From assembly GCA_007695035.1 (NCBI GenBank), contig REEO01000044.1, forward strand, positions 1 through 57,237: a DNA stretch of 57,237 nt, given 5' to 3'. This stretch comes from Saprospirales bacterium. Its GTDB lineage: Bacteria; Bacteroidota; Bacteroidia; Chitinophagales; Saprospiraceae. The notes under the pieces were generated by a model. It did no database searches. It was not told the origin of the DNA and was given only the letters and a program-made list of their open reading frames with translations. Made by a program: the position numbers and the translations under genes. The number at the start of each line of letters is the position of its first letter. Positions within the stretch are counted from its first letter, which is position 1. This document shows, piece after piece, positions 36,237 through 47,000 of the stretch.

Positions 36237-38687
36237 GAGGACTATTCCCAAAGTGGGCAATGGATTGCCACTTCCGGTATCGATTTCCTTCAATTGGTAC
36301 CTCTGTTCTTCAATGGGGGCATCGGGGTTTTTGACAATGCCCGATCCCATTGGTCTTCCGTCTGAATCCAACGGCCGGTCGAGTATGAGTTGTGGATTGC
36401 TTTCTGCAGAGGCCAGCACATTTTGAACATCCAGGTAAATATTCAATCCCCAATTTTCAAAAAACCACTGTTTATCGATGCGGATGTCAATTCTATTGAA
36501 GGGGTCGTTCCTCCTGCTGTTGATTCTGCTGAAATCGAGCAATCCCTGCCCCCGGCGGTCCCAGTTGAGTACCAGATCGGAGTCCGGTGAAAAAGGGGTT
36601 CGAGGCAATCCCGATTGGTATCTCCATCGCACTCCCACTTCCCAGTTTTTGCCAAATTGCTTCCCACCTGTGAGGCTGATAATGTGGGTGGCATCCCAGG
36701 CCGATGGAAAGAAACCCTCACCGCCTGCCGGGCTGGTGAATTCACTAACTCCCAGAGTGTATGCCCCAATTCCGTAGAAACCTCTACTGAGTCGCTGCTG
36801 GAATAAAAGTTCAAGGCCGTAAGTGCGCCCCTCAGTATCCGGGCTGGCCGGTTCATTACCGACCACTCCGAAATCTCCTCCGAAATTGGCCAGTGATACC
36901 TGGTCTCTGAGCAGGAGGGGATAGTTGGAGTAATTTTTCAAGTAGCCTTCAAGCGATATTCTCGAACGCTCTCCCAACAGGTGTTCCAGCCCAAGGGTAA
37001 TATGGGTGGATCTGACGAATTTTATACCATTGTCCTTGTTGACAAGGCGGCCATTCTGCATGTACCCCAGTATGGTGTAGGGCGGAAGCTGGTAGTAAAT
37101 ACCCGCACTCATATTCACAGCCCAATCCAGCCGGAAAAAATAGGATGCCGATATTCTGGGTGAAATTTGCTCGATGGGATTCGAGAAATCCGATGAAAAG
37201 GAGTTTCCATCCAGTCTGAACCCCGCGGACGTAATGAGACGCCCATTGAGAAATTCCCTGCTCAATTGGCCGAAGCCGTAATATTTAAAAAAGTTGATGT
37301 CGCTTTCAAAATCCACGGTTTCGGCCCCGGATGCAGTGAAAATCCTATTGAAAGTGGAGTTAGTGTAGCGGATGTACTCGGTACCGACACCATACACAAA
37401 TTTGTAATCGTCCATCCTGAAGGTGTGCTCAAACCTGAACTTGTTCTCAATTTCTCTTGATTGATAGCGGAGCGTGAGTTCGTCCTCATCATCTGTCATA
37501 TTATCCCGGTATTTGGTCGCTTCATTGTTGAGCATATTTCTACTCAGTACAAAAATCATCGAGCCATTGTCTCTAAAGTGGCGGTAAACCAACCCATTGG
37601 TATAGGTCCACTGCTCATTAACGGGCAGGTTTTCCAACAGAAATCTGGTCTCCTCTGAATCATCTGCATTCAGATTGAGTTCAAAATTGTCGATGGCTCC
37701 AATTCCGCTGAAATACAATTCATCCCCGGAATCAAAGCGGTGTGTGACCTTGAGCTGAAAATCGTTGTAGATAGGGAGGAAAGGCAGGTCCAGCACCCTG
37801 AACAAAAATTGAAGATAAGACCTTCTGGCCGATGCAATAAAGGTAGTGTTTTCGGAGATTGGCCCTTCCAGCGAGACGCCGAGGTCTGATGCTCCCACAG
37901 TCATGGTTCCGCCCAGCTTATCACTTCTCCCTCTGATGAGTCTGAAGCCAAAAACAGAACTGAGTGCATTTCCCCTGTTTGCGGGGAAGGCCCCGGAGTA
38001 AAAGTCCACCTCCCTTATAAAGTCGATGTTGATAATGCTGGCAGGCCCACCCGAAGCACCCTGGGTAGCAAAGTGATTGATGTTGGGCACTTCTATGTCG
38101 TCGAGATAAAACCTGTTTTCATTGGGTGCGCCTCCTCTAATGATGAGATCATTTCTAAAAGAGGAGGGAGCGGTAACTCCGGGTAATGATTGCACCACGC
38201 GGGAGATGTCTCTGTTTCCGCCGGGACTTCTTCTAATTTCAGTAGATCCGATGTTGCGCAGGCTGAGTGGGCTTTCTTCAGTTCTTCTAAATGGGGATGC
38301 CTGAACGACGACCTCTTTCAGATCTTCGCCGGCGGGCACCAGTTCAATTTCGATTTCAAGCGGTCTGGCGGATGACAGCTGCAGCTCAGAAATAATTTTG
38401 GTTCGGTATCCTACAAAGGATATTCGCAGATCGTAAACACCGGGTTCGAGGCCGGTCAACTCAAAGTTTCCATCTTCATCGGTGGTTGTGCCCATCTGGG
38501 TAGGTTCCGCAAAGACATTGGCAAAAAATACAGGGTCACGGGTATTGGCATCATATACCGTTCCTTTAATCTCTGCTTCCTGTGCAGAGATGGTCGAAAA
38601 AAAATTTGGATAAAATCCTGCCGCAGTTAGCAGGATAATTTGAATAATGACTACCTTAGTGAATTGTTTGAGCTCTTTAAGTGCCAT
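36228..38687 (-). CDS. TonB-dependent receptor with carboxypeptidase-regulatory-like domain
   Basis: An 819-residue outer-membrane receptor. It has a signal peptide (hydrophobic 12-32, cleavage near TISAQ36), a carboxypeptidase-regulatory-like domain (about 38-120, IKGTVYDANTRDPVFFANVF), and a plug domain (about 145-250) with RVVQSLPGVTAP, LIIRGGAPNENRFYLDDIE and NRGNALSSVFGFRL. The barrel is rich in aromatic residues and ends LGIVLSF with the outer-membrane terminal Phe. No classical TonB box is obvious. It is divergent from the next TonB receptor, with only 62 bp between the starts, so the two probably share control sequences. The substrate is unknown. Confidence 0.9.
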   Translation of the reverse strand: MALKELKQFTKVVIIQIILLTAAGFYPNFFSTISAQEAEIKGTVYDANTRDPVFFANVFAEPTQMGTTTDEDGNFELTGLEPGVYDLRISFVGYRTKIISELQLSSARPLEIEIELVPAGEDLKEVVVQASPFRRTEESPLSLRNIGSTEIRRSPGGNRDISRVVQSLPGVTAPSSFRNDLIIRGGAPNENRFYLDDIEVPNINHFATQGASGGPASIINIDFIREVDFYSGAFPANRGNALSSVFGFRLIRGRSDKLGGTMTVGASDLGVSLEGPISENTTFIASARRSYLQFLFRVLDLPFLPIYNDFQLKVTHRFDSGDELYFSGIGAIDNFELNLNADDSEETRFLLENLPVNEQWTYTNGLVYRHFRDNGSMIFVLSRNMLNNEATKYRDNMTDDEDELTLRYQSREIENKFRFEHTFRMDDYKFVYGVGTEYIRYTNSTFNRIFTASGAETVDFESDINFFKYYGFGQLSREFLNGRLITSAGFRLDGNSFSSDFSNPIEQISPRISASYFFRLDWAVNMSAGIYYQLPPYTILGYMQNGRLVNKDNGIKFVRSTHITLGLEHLLGERSRISLEGYLKNYSNYPLLLRDQVSLANFGGDFGVVGNEPASPDTEGRTYGLELLFQQRLSRGFYGIGAYTLGVSEFTSPAGGEGFFPSAWDATHIISLTGGKQFGKNWEVGVRWRYQSGLPRTPFSPDSDLVLNWDRRGQGLLDFSRINSRRNDPFNRIDIRIDKQWFFENWGLNIYLDVQNVLASAESNPQLILDRPLDSDGRPMGSGIVKNPDAPIEEQRYQLKEIDTGSGNPLPTLGIVLSF

Positions 38688-38749
38688 TTTTTCCGTTCTG
38701 TAAGAGTATCTGTTGTTAAGATATTTTAAGTGTAAAAGGGTATAACTAA

Positions 38750-41569
38750 ATGGGCAAAGGGATTGTTTTTTGGTTGTTCAGCTTTGTGTTTCTGTTGCAA
38801 TTTTTGAGCTTCAGCAGTTCACTCGAAGGACAAAATACGATTAGAGGGGTGGTATTTAGTGCCACCGATGGGAGTGAATTGATCGGGGCTAATGTGCGGA
38901 TAGCCGGTACCACCACGGGTGTTAATACTGATTGGGATGGTGTATTTTCTTTCACAACCAATATGGATGCGCCCCTCACTTTGCAAATCAGCTACATTGG
39001 TTACCAGCAGAAAGAATTGGAGATTGAAGATTTTGGCCCGCTACGGATTTACCTCGAGGATGACGCTTCGATAATCGAAACAGTCGAGATAAGGGGAAGC
39101 CGGATTTTGGATCGTCAGCGCGAATCCCCACAAACAGTCAGTACACTTGATGCCATCGGAATAAGACAAACCCCTGCCTCTAATTTTTATGAAGGATTGG
39201 GAGCTTTAACAGGTGTAGAAACCACAACGGTGAGTTTTGGATTTACGGTAATAAACACCCGCGGGTTTAATAGTACCAGCCCGGTGCGTTCTCTTCAGTT
39301 GATCGATGGAGTGGACAATCAGGCTCCCGGCTTGAATTTTTCCCTCGGTAATTTCCTCGGATCTTCTGAACTGGATTTGCAAAGGGTGGAAGTTATTCAC
39401 GGGGCAAATTCTGCTCTTTACGGGCCGAGTGCCTTTAATGGGGTCATTAGAATGGAAACGAAGAACCCATTTGTCCACAAGGGGCTCAGCGCAATGGTAA
39501 AAGGCGGGGAGCGAAATATGTTGGAAACTGCGGTTCGCTGGGCAGATGCTTTTACAAATGAGGACGGAGAAGACTTTTTAGCCTACAAAGTTAATTTGTC
39601 CTATTTGTCTGCCGATGACTGGGTCGCAGACAATTACGAGCCCGTCTTTGAATCCCAGGCAGATCGGACCAATCCCGGTGGTTACGATGCAGTCAACATT
39701 TACGGTGATGAATACAGGCCCAATATGGATCTCACCGATGCGCAGTTGTCCAGTCCCTTTGCAGGACTGGGACAGTGGCATCGAAGGGGATATCGAGAAA
39801 AAGACCTGGTGGATTACGACACCCGCAATTTCAAAGCCAACATGGGGCTTTATCTCAGGACCAACCCTTCGAGGGAATTGGATTCACCCGTCTTAAAATG
39901 GGCGAACAGCTACAGCCGTGGAACCACTGTTTATCAGGGTGATAACAGATTTAGTCTCAAGAATATTCAGTTTTTTCAATCGGTGTTGGAATTCAGTCAG
40001 CGAGACCGGTATTTCATAAGGGGCTACTATACGCTAACCGATGCAGGAGATTCTTACGATCCGTATTTCACGGCTCTTCGACTGCAAGACAGAGCAAAGA
40101 GAAATCAGCAGTGGGCCAGGGATTACTCCAACTTTTGGACCGGCTCTAACGGCCCGAGACGTTGGATGAATGACCTCGGTTATCCTCAATTGGAAATAAT
40201 CTCCACCAACCCACTAGAAACCTCTTTTGACCGGGAAGCCGCAGAACAGTGGTTGGTTGATTACAGGGATTCACTGGCAGTGTGGCATCAACTTGCCGGA
40301 GAAATAGCGGACAAGGCCGGGCAGGGCGGAGGTACAGACTTTTTTGAACCCGGAACTGACCGATTCGATGAGGCTTTTGATGATATCACTACCAGATTGA
40401 ACAACGACTCTCTTAATGGAACCCGTTTTTTTGATCGAAGTGCACTTTATCACCTCCATGGTGAGTACAAGTTTAGGCCGGAATTTGTCAATGAGTTGGT
40501 GGTTGGAGCCAATATAAGGTATTACACGCCTGAATCCAGGGGGACAATATTTGACGATGGGCCCAATGGAGAGGAAGTAACCAATTTTGAATACGGTATA
40601 TATGCAGGCGCCACCAGAAGGTTTTTCGAGGACAACCTTACGGTGAATGCAACTTTGCGAATGGACAAGAACGAAAATTTTGACTACCTCTTTTCTCCGG
40701 CCTTGTCTGCTGTTTGGGAAATAGACCAAGGTAGTTTTTTCAGGGTTTCACTGTCCTCTGCCATCAGAAACCCGACCCTCACGGACCAGTATCTGAGGTT
40801 GGATGTGGGACCTGCCATTCTCTCCGGCAACCTCGATGGGGTTAAGGACTTGATCACTGTAGAGTCATTCAATGATTTTCGCAGGAGTCTGAATCAAAAC
40901 GATTTGGAGTTTTTTGATATAGATCCGGTGAGGCCTGAGCAGGTACGCACGGTAGAATCCGGTTACAGAACGACTTTATTCGATCGGCTTTACGTCGATG
41001 CCAATTACTATTTCAGCGTCTATACTGACTTTTTGGGATTCAATATTGGGATTGATGCTACATTTGATGAAGGGAGCAATTTGCCGGAGCGCATTCAGGT
41101 GTTCCGATATGCCGCTAACTCTGTTGAGCGAGTTACCACGCAGGGATTTTCTGTCGGTGCGAATTACTATGTTGGTAGCTACTACAGTGTATCCGGAAAT
41201 TATTCCTGGAACAGGCTGAATACCGATGTAGATGATCCGATAGTGCCTGCCTTTAACACACCGGAGCACAAATTTAATATTGGTTTCAACGGAAGGGGTA
41301 TTCCTGGAGGCCGCAATCTGGATTTAGGTTTTGGCGTAAATTACAGTTGGACTGAGGGTTTTTTGTTTGAGGGTTCGCCTCAGTTTACCGGCCCCATAGA
41401 GTCTTATGGTTTATTGGATGCGCAGGTCAGTGCCGGTTTTACAAACTACAATACCGCTCTTAAGATTGGAGCATCAAATGTGTTGAACAACAAGGTATTC
41501 CATACATATGGTGGGCCCCGGATTGGAAGGATGGCGTATGTAAGCCTCCTCTATGACTTTAAAAAATAA
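38750..41569 (+). CDS. TonB-dependent receptor, partner of a T9SS hydrolase-like protein
   Basis: A 939-residue outer-membrane receptor. It has a signal peptide (hydrophobic MGKGIVFWLFSFVFLLQFLS, cleavage near SSLEGQ), a carboxypeptidase-regulatory-like domain (about 30-108, IRGVVFSATDGSELIGANVRI), and a plug (about 125-235) with DAIGIRQTPASNFYEGLG, INTRGFN and the ending GANSALYGPSAFNGVIRM. The rest is a long barrel ending AYVSLLYDFKK. It is followed after 28 bp by the secreted hydrolase-like gene in the same direction, so they form an operon: cargo probably acts on the receptor's ligand outside the cell (inference). Confidence 0.9.
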   Translation: MGKGIVFWLFSFVFLLQFLSFSSSLEGQNTIRGVVFSATDGSELIGANVRIAGTTTGVNTDWDGVFSFTTNMDAPLTLQISYIGYQQKELEIEDFGPLRIYLEDDASIIETVEIRGSRILDRQRESPQTVSTLDAIGIRQTPASNFYEGLGALTGVETTTVSFGFTVINTRGFNSTSPVRSLQLIDGVDNQAPGLNFSLGNFLGSSELDLQRVEVIHGANSALYGPSAFNGVIRMETKNPFVHKGLSAMVKGGERNMLETAVRWADAFTNEDGEDFLAYKVNLSYLSADDWVADNYEPVFESQADRTNPGGYDAVNIYGDEYRPNMDLTDAQLSSPFAGLGQWHRRGYREKDLVDYDTRNFKANMGLYLRTNPSRELDSPVLKWANSYSRGTTVYQGDNRFSLKNIQFFQSVLEFSQRDRYFIRGYYTLTDAGDSYDPYFTALRLQDRAKRNQQWARDYSNFWTGSNGPRRWMNDLGYPQLEIISTNPLETSFDREAAEQWLVDYRDSLAVWHQLAGEIADKAGQGGGTDFFEPGTDRFDEAFDDITTRLNNDSLNGTRFFDRSALYHLHGEYKFRPEFVNELVVGANIRYYTPESRGTIFDDGPNGEEVTNFEYGIYAGATRRFFEDNLTVNATLRMDKNENFDYLFSPALSAVWEIDQGSFFRVSLSSAIRNPTLTDQYLRLDVGPAILSGNLDGVKDLITVESFNDFRRSLNQNDLEFFDIDPVRPEQVRTVESGYRTTLFDRLYVDANYYFSVYTDFLGFNIGIDATFDEGSNLPERIQVFRYAANSVERVTTQGFSVGANYYVGSYYSVSGNYSWNRLNTDVDDPIVPAFNTPEHKFNIGFNGRGIPGGRNLDLGFGVNYSWTEGFLFEGSPQFTGPIESYGLLDAQVSAGFTNYNTALKIGASNVLNNKVFHTYGGPRIGRMAYVSLLYDFKK

Positions 41570-41597
41570 AAACTTTAATAAATTAAATCTGCCAATT

Positions 41598-43169
41598 ATG
41601 AAGAATCTTTACTTAATGACATTTTTAATTGCCTTTTCTCTGTCGGCTTTGCAGGCACAGGAGCGATACTTGGAACCCATTTTCGATGATTATGAGGTGG
41701 AAACGCTGGTTTATGCGACCAATATTTCAGTCTTCAGCGGAGCGCCTGAGCCCATCGATCTCGAAATGGATATTTACACCCCTGCCGGAGATACGACCAC
41801 CAACCGGCCGGTATTTCTCTACTTTCATACCGGAAACTTTCTGCCACGCCCTCTAAATGGTTCAGTTGCCGGAACGAGAAATGATTCCACGGTAGTAGAA
41901 ATAGCTTCCAGGTTGACTCAATTGGGCTATGTGGTTGCTGTTGTGCAATACAGAAAGGGCTGGAATCCCATTGGGAATTTGGACGACCGAATTGGAACCC
42001 TGTTGAATGCAGCATACAGAGGCATACAGGATGCGCGCACAGCGGTTCGTTTTCTGCGAAAAGATGTGGTTGACAATGGAAACCAATTTGGAATTGACCC
42101 CGACAAAATGGCCTACATCGGTCAGGGTACTGGAGGGTATATTTCCTTTGGGGCCGCTACTCTGGATCAATACGAGGATATTTTGATCCCGAAGTTTTTC
42201 GGACCTGACCTGACCGGAGATGGAAATCCGGACCCCTATGTGATTCCGCAATTTCATGGAGATCCCTTTGGGACCTCAGATGCCCAAGCAAGTATGGCCA
42301 ATCATGTAACTTACGACGATGGTAATCCTATTCCATCTGATGTCAAGCTCACCATCAATATGGGTGGTGCCATTGGAGATACCTCATGGATTAGTGAAAA
42401 CAACCCCCCTATGATTTCCTTTCACGTACCTACTGATCCCTTCGCACCTTATTTGGAAGATGTTTTGATCGTACCTACTACCGGTGATTTGATCGTAGAA
42501 GTGCAGGGCTCTTATTTGGTGCAACAGAAAGCGAATGAGTTGGGACTCAATGATATATTTATCGATGCTGAACTTAATGATGTTTTTTCCCAGGCAGCCA
42601 ATGAACTGAATGACGGACTGGAAGGTTTGTATCCACTTATCCGCCCAATATGGACCAATCCTCTAAACCAAGAACCTGCACCGGAAAATGCGCCCTGGGA
42701 ATGGTGGGATGAAGCGTTTTGGTCTCAGCAAGAGCACCCCAATTGCCCGGATGGTTTGCCCATAGAACAATGCAACTTCCACGTGATTAGTTGGCTCAAC
42801 AATCAGGATATGAGTGCTGAAAAGGCACAGACTTATATTGATACAATTATTGGGTACATTGTACCGCGGGCTTTTCTGGCATTTGATTTGGATGAGACTA
42901 CGCAGGTCAATGAATTGTCACCGACCGATGTTGGATTTAATCTCTTTCCCAATCCCTCCGCAGGAACAGTTTATCTGACTTCCAGTGATCAGGCACCAAT
43001 GACTGGAATTGAGGTGTTTGACCTGTCAGGAAGACTTATCTACCAGAATGCGGGGATTGGGAGCCACCAATATCAAATCAATAGAGGGCAACTTAACACC
43101 GGGATGATGTTTGCCAGAATTTACTTTGAGGAAGGAGTGCTGATGCACCGATTTGCAGTGCAGAAGTAA
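41598..43169 (+). CDS. T9SS-secreted alpha/beta-hydrolase-like protein, nucleophile motif altered
   Basis: A 523-residue exported protein from ATG 41598, opening with the signal peptide MKNLYLMTFLIAFSLSALQA. The alpha/beta-hydrolase-like body shows VFLYFHTGNF (oxyanion region, about 72-81), the helix DARTAVRFLRK, then IGQGTGGYIS at about 174-183. There the nucleophile elbow GxSxG would be expected, but Gly stands in place of Ser. A calcium-loop-like DLTGDGNPD follows at about 213. The C-terminal type A sorting domain (about 442-523) has LFPNPSAGTVYL, IEVFDLSGRLIYQ and LNTGMMFARIYFEEG. It may be a catalytically altered or binding-only relative of carboxylesterases. Co-transcribed with the receptor gene. 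Confidence 0.82.
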   Translation: MKNLYLMTFLIAFSLSALQAQERYLEPIFDDYEVETLVYATNISVFSGAPEPIDLEMDIYTPAGDTTTNRPVFLYFHTGNFLPRPLNGSVAGTRNDSTVVEIASRLTQLGYVVAVVQYRKGWNPIGNLDDRIGTLLNAAYRGIQDARTAVRFLRKDVVDNGNQFGIDPDKMAYIGQGTGGYISFGAATLDQYEDILIPKFFGPDLTGDGNPDPYVIPQFHGDPFGTSDAQASMANHVTYDDGNPIPSDVKLTINMGGAIGDTSWISENNPPMISFHVPTDPFAPYLEDVLIVPTTGDLIVEVQGSYLVQQKANELGLNDIFIDAELNDVFSQAANELNDGLEGLYPLIRPIWTNPLNQEPAPENAPWEWWDEAFWSQQEHPNCPDGLPIEQCNFHVISWLNNQDMSAEKAQTYIDTIIGYIVPRAFLAFDLDETTQVNELSPTDVGFNLFPNPSAGTVYLTSSDQAPMTGIEVFDLSGRLIYQNAGIGSHQYQINRGQLNTGMMFARIYFEEGVLMHRFAVQK

Positions 43170-43315
43170 GATGCGAGCCAGGTTAGCATGTTTGAAATTT
43201 TATAAATTTTTGCGGGGGTTGATTTTGCTCCTTCTTTTTTGCTGAAGTTTATTTTTGGTCACCTGGCACAAATGGAGGTTTATTTGGCGCAAAATTGAAT
43301 CTTTTAGACGTGAAA

Positions 43316-43350
43316 TTGGCCTGCTTAAACAATAAACCGGCCTACTTTTG
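43316..43350 (+). promoter_or_regulatory. Candidate promoter of a small RNA
   Basis: TTG (43316-43318), 24 nt, then TACTTTTG (43343-43350), an exact -7 match. It lies in a gene-free stretch, with an intrinsic terminator about 60-95 bp downstream. Confidence 0.4.
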
Positions 43351-43356
43351 TATTGA

Positions 43357-43445
43357 TACGATTCAGGTGATAAGATTAAGACGCACATTGTAAGTTTGTG
43401 TGATTTAGGCCAGGGACTTCCTTGTGGTGAGGAGGTCCCTTTTTT
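43357..43445 (+). ncRNA. Possible small structured RNA (about 90 nt)
   Basis: Between the candidate promoter and the terminator at 43413-43445 the sequence is non-coding and structured: CGCACA (43382-43387) pairs with TGTGTG (43397-43402), and the terminator stem follows. Promoter, short body and intrinsic terminator together suggest a small RNA. The alternative is that this is the 3' untranslated end of the receptor-hydrolase transcript. No known RNA family is recognised. Confidence 0.3.
43413..43445 (+). terminator. Intrinsic terminator
   Basis: GGGACTTCC (43413-43421) pairs with GGAGGTCCC (43431-43439) with one wobble, loop of 9, then a run of six T. It ends either the candidate small RNA or the upstream operon. 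Confidence 0.8.
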
Positions 43446-44064
43446 GATCCGAGGTCGCATGCATGGAACATAAATCGTACTTCACTCTATTACCATAAAT
43501 GGCAAAGGATAAAAAGGCAGGGTGTTTAGCCTTCAAAACCTGTGTATTAATTCAATGCGTATTGGATTGCATGCTGCGGCCATGAAAAATTTGAGAAATC
43601 CGGGATAAAAAGAATTGAATTTCACCAGGTGGTACCTCTGAGGTGTTAGTCCATTTGAATTGCTTCGACGGTAGGTTTTATTTGTAGGAAAACCCAATGG
43701 CAAAAATTCTAAGAACTTTTCTCCTCCAATGAAAAAGTGGTTTTTTTGTATAATTTATTTGAATACACCTTTTCAACAAATTGATTAACTCACTAAAGGT
43801 CAGTTTTTATTGTATTTAAAAATAAAAATGTGTTTTGAAAATGGCAGTAATTTATTATAAATTGGCACTAATATTGTTATCATGAATCCCAAATAGTGGC
43901 TATATTTGCCACTGCAATGAATCCCGTCTTACCCTTATAACCAAAAGTTGCGTGTTTGAAAATTTTCTTGCCAGTCTTTAGATTTCTAAATGATTGGCTT
44001 TGAAAAGCGGATTCGCTTGGGAAAAGGGGAGCCGATTTATTCATTTTAATCCCAATATTAAGTT
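43446..44064. other. Leader and promoter region of the giant surface-protein gene
   Basis: A+T-rich, without a gene. A -7 element TATATTTG lies at 43901-43908, with TTG at 43874-43876 (24 nt apart, slightly long). If used, it gives an untranslated leader of about 150 nt before ATG 44065. Confidence 0.45.
43874..43908 (+). promoter_or_regulatory. Candidate promoter of the giant surface-protein gene
   Basis: TTG, 24 nt, TATATTTG; the -7 part is an exact match to TAnnTTTG. Confidence 0.45.
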
Positions 44065-47000
44065 ATGAAGCAATTCTACTTGTCTTTCATCCGAGTCTTA
44101 TTTGTTGGACTTGCCTTTGTTTTCTTGTTCAATGACGCGAACTCTCAAAACTGTACCGTGAATGCCGGTATTTTCAGGGAGTGGTGTACGACTGAAAACA
44201 TTCAGTTGTTTGGCAATCTCCAGGGGTTGCCACAAGCAGGTTCCCTTCAATGGTCTCAAATTGGAGGGCCAACTGTGATCATTGATGACCCCTTGAGTGA
44301 GACAACTTCCATAACTGGAGCGCAGGGGGGGAATACTTATCAATTCAGATTGGTGGCAAGGTGCGTGGATGGAAGCCGGGTTTTCGACGATGTGACCTAT
44401 CTTGTGAATGAGACGCCCACAACAGATGCAGGTCCAAATGTATCGGGATGTCCCGGATCTTACTTTTTAAACGCCTCTTCAGTGGAAACCGATGAGACAG
44501 GAATCTGGACAGTAGAGGGAACCAATAATGGTGTAAGCATAGTTGATGTCAACGATCCAAATACTGAAATCACCCTATTGCAAGGTGCCGGAGGCATTAC
44601 CACCCTTCGTTGGACGGTCATCAATGACCTTACGGGATGTGAAGCTTTTGATGAAATAACTGTTACAAACTGCGGGGGTACTTCCGTGGTCGATGCCGGT
44701 CCTGATCAGGTACTGGATGAGTGTTTTACCCTTACTACATCTACTACTTTGGCAGCAAGTTCTGCGGGTTTTGGGGGACCGGGCTGCGGACAATTGGGCA
44801 CATGGAGTGTGGTGAGTGGACCCAATTTGCCGACCTTTGGGAATATAAATAGCCCTACCTCGAGTTTAAGTAATTTGATTGAAGGAACCTATGTCCTGAG
44901 GTGGACGGTGACAGGTACTTGTGCTTCGGGAACCGATTTGGTGACAATAGAAGTTCCTGAGCCTGTTGGTGAGGTTACCGGTGCCATTATTGTAGGCGGA
45001 AGCCGTGTTTTTTGCGATGGAAGAACCCAAACCGTACTACAGGGAAACCAACCTCAGTTAGTTAATGAAGTCGTGTTGTGGGAGTGTATTAGTGGGCCTT
45101 GTGGGTCTGTTGTTTTTGGAAATCCCAACCAACCCATAACTACAGTCAGTGGTTTGGATGGAACGAGTTCCTATACTTTCCGCTATATTATTAGTAACCC
45201 TGTGATTGGATGTTCAGATTCTTCCACTGCTAGAGTGAGTTATGCAGATCCACCAACCATTGATATTGCATCTGACGTGATTTTGCCATGTGGGGAAACA
45301 GTGGCTGATGTGAGTTTTACTGCAACCGGAGGGAATATTGTGGAATGGAGATTAATCGATGGACCCGATATTAGTTCACCAACTTCATGGTCTACAGTTG
45401 GGAGTTCACCTTTTTCAATCCCTGGCTTCTCCCCTTCCGGAACATATACACTTGAAATGAGAAATAGATCTGTTGAGGGCAATGCGTGCACTGCCGCCAC
45501 TGACCAGGCTACCATCATCTCATCAGGTCTCGCAAATCTTGCTAATGCCGGGACTGATCAATTACTGGCTTGTAATGTGTTTTCTACCGAACTCGCCGGC
45601 AATGATCCGCTTGATGGTGGAGGTGTGGGGGTAGGAACATGGTCTCAGGTCGAGGGCCCTACTGATGCAATCATTCAGGACCCCAATGATGAAGATTCAC
45701 CAATTTCTAATTTAGAACCCGGTCAGTATACTTTCAGGTGGATTGTTACGGATGGTTTGTTTTGTCCTCCCAATCAGGACGATGTGATTGTGAGAGTTGC
45801 CGATACCATACCATTTTTTGTCGATGCAGGCCCGGACCAAACGGTTTGTTACGGAACTCCCATCCAACTCGAAGGAAATGAACCCGGACTGAATGAGGTT
45901 GGTGTTTGGACTGTAGTTCCTGAGGCCGGTGTTGAATTTACAGACAGTACTTTATTCAATACAGTAGTCAATGGCCTTCAACCCAATACCTCATATACAT
46001 TTACATGGACAATATTTAATGGTTGCGGGTCTATAAGTGATGAGGTGGTGATTTTTGCCAATAATATAGAGGGTCCGATCCAGGCAGATGCCGGATTTGA
46101 TTTTTGCTTGCCCAACGACACCACCTCTATTACAATGAATGCAAATCCCCCCGGCTCAGGGACAGGGACCTGGACGCAAGTTTCCGGCCCTATGGTAACA
46201 ATAGTAGATGAAAACGATCCGGAAACAGAAATATCGGGCTTTTCTAATGACACTTCCTATTTTTTTGAATGGAGGATTGAGACAGATCCCTTTTGCGCTG
46301 CAACAAGGGACACTGTAATTGTAACACTTTCCGATGAGATAACACCCCCGGATGCCGGAATGGACCAAACTGTTTGTGGAGATTCAGTTAGTCTGAATGC
46401 AAACACCCCATTGGTAGGTGATGGCATGTGGACACAGGCATTTGGTCCTGTGGGCCCAGTAATTGACGACCCTTCAGACCCCAACACTGCGGTTACCAAT
46501 CTTGATTTTGGTGTGGCGTATACTTTTAGATGGACGGTTTCATTGGATGGTTGCGCACCTTTATCTGATGACATGATAGTGGTTGCATCTCAACCTGCCG
46601 ATTCTGCAATGGTATCAGAAGACACATTGGGAGTATGTGGCCTAAATTCCGTCACCTTAAATGGGAATGCTGTATCCAATGGAATTTGGACTACCGTGAG
46701 TGGCCCGAATATTCCCACCATTTCTCCTATTAATGCACCCAATGCAACGGCCTCAGGTTTGTTGATGGGAACTTATCGCTTTGGATGGAATAGCAGGGGA
46801 GGTGAATTTTGCCCGGTTTTGAGAGATACCGTGGTTGTAGAAGTAGTTCCAATTGCCAATGCGGGTGATTCGCAGGAGTACTGCGACAGTATAAATGCCG
46901 TCAACCTTGTTGGAAATACGGCCAGTACGGGAAGCTGGAGTTATGTTGCCGGCTCAGGACCCAATGTACCTACATTGGACAGTACCTCGGCCAATTCAGC

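Noticed and set aside
43200-43460. An 86-codon minus-strand frame across the candidate small RNA
   Set aside because: It runs through the terminator hairpin, has no recognisable domain and no promoter on that strand.
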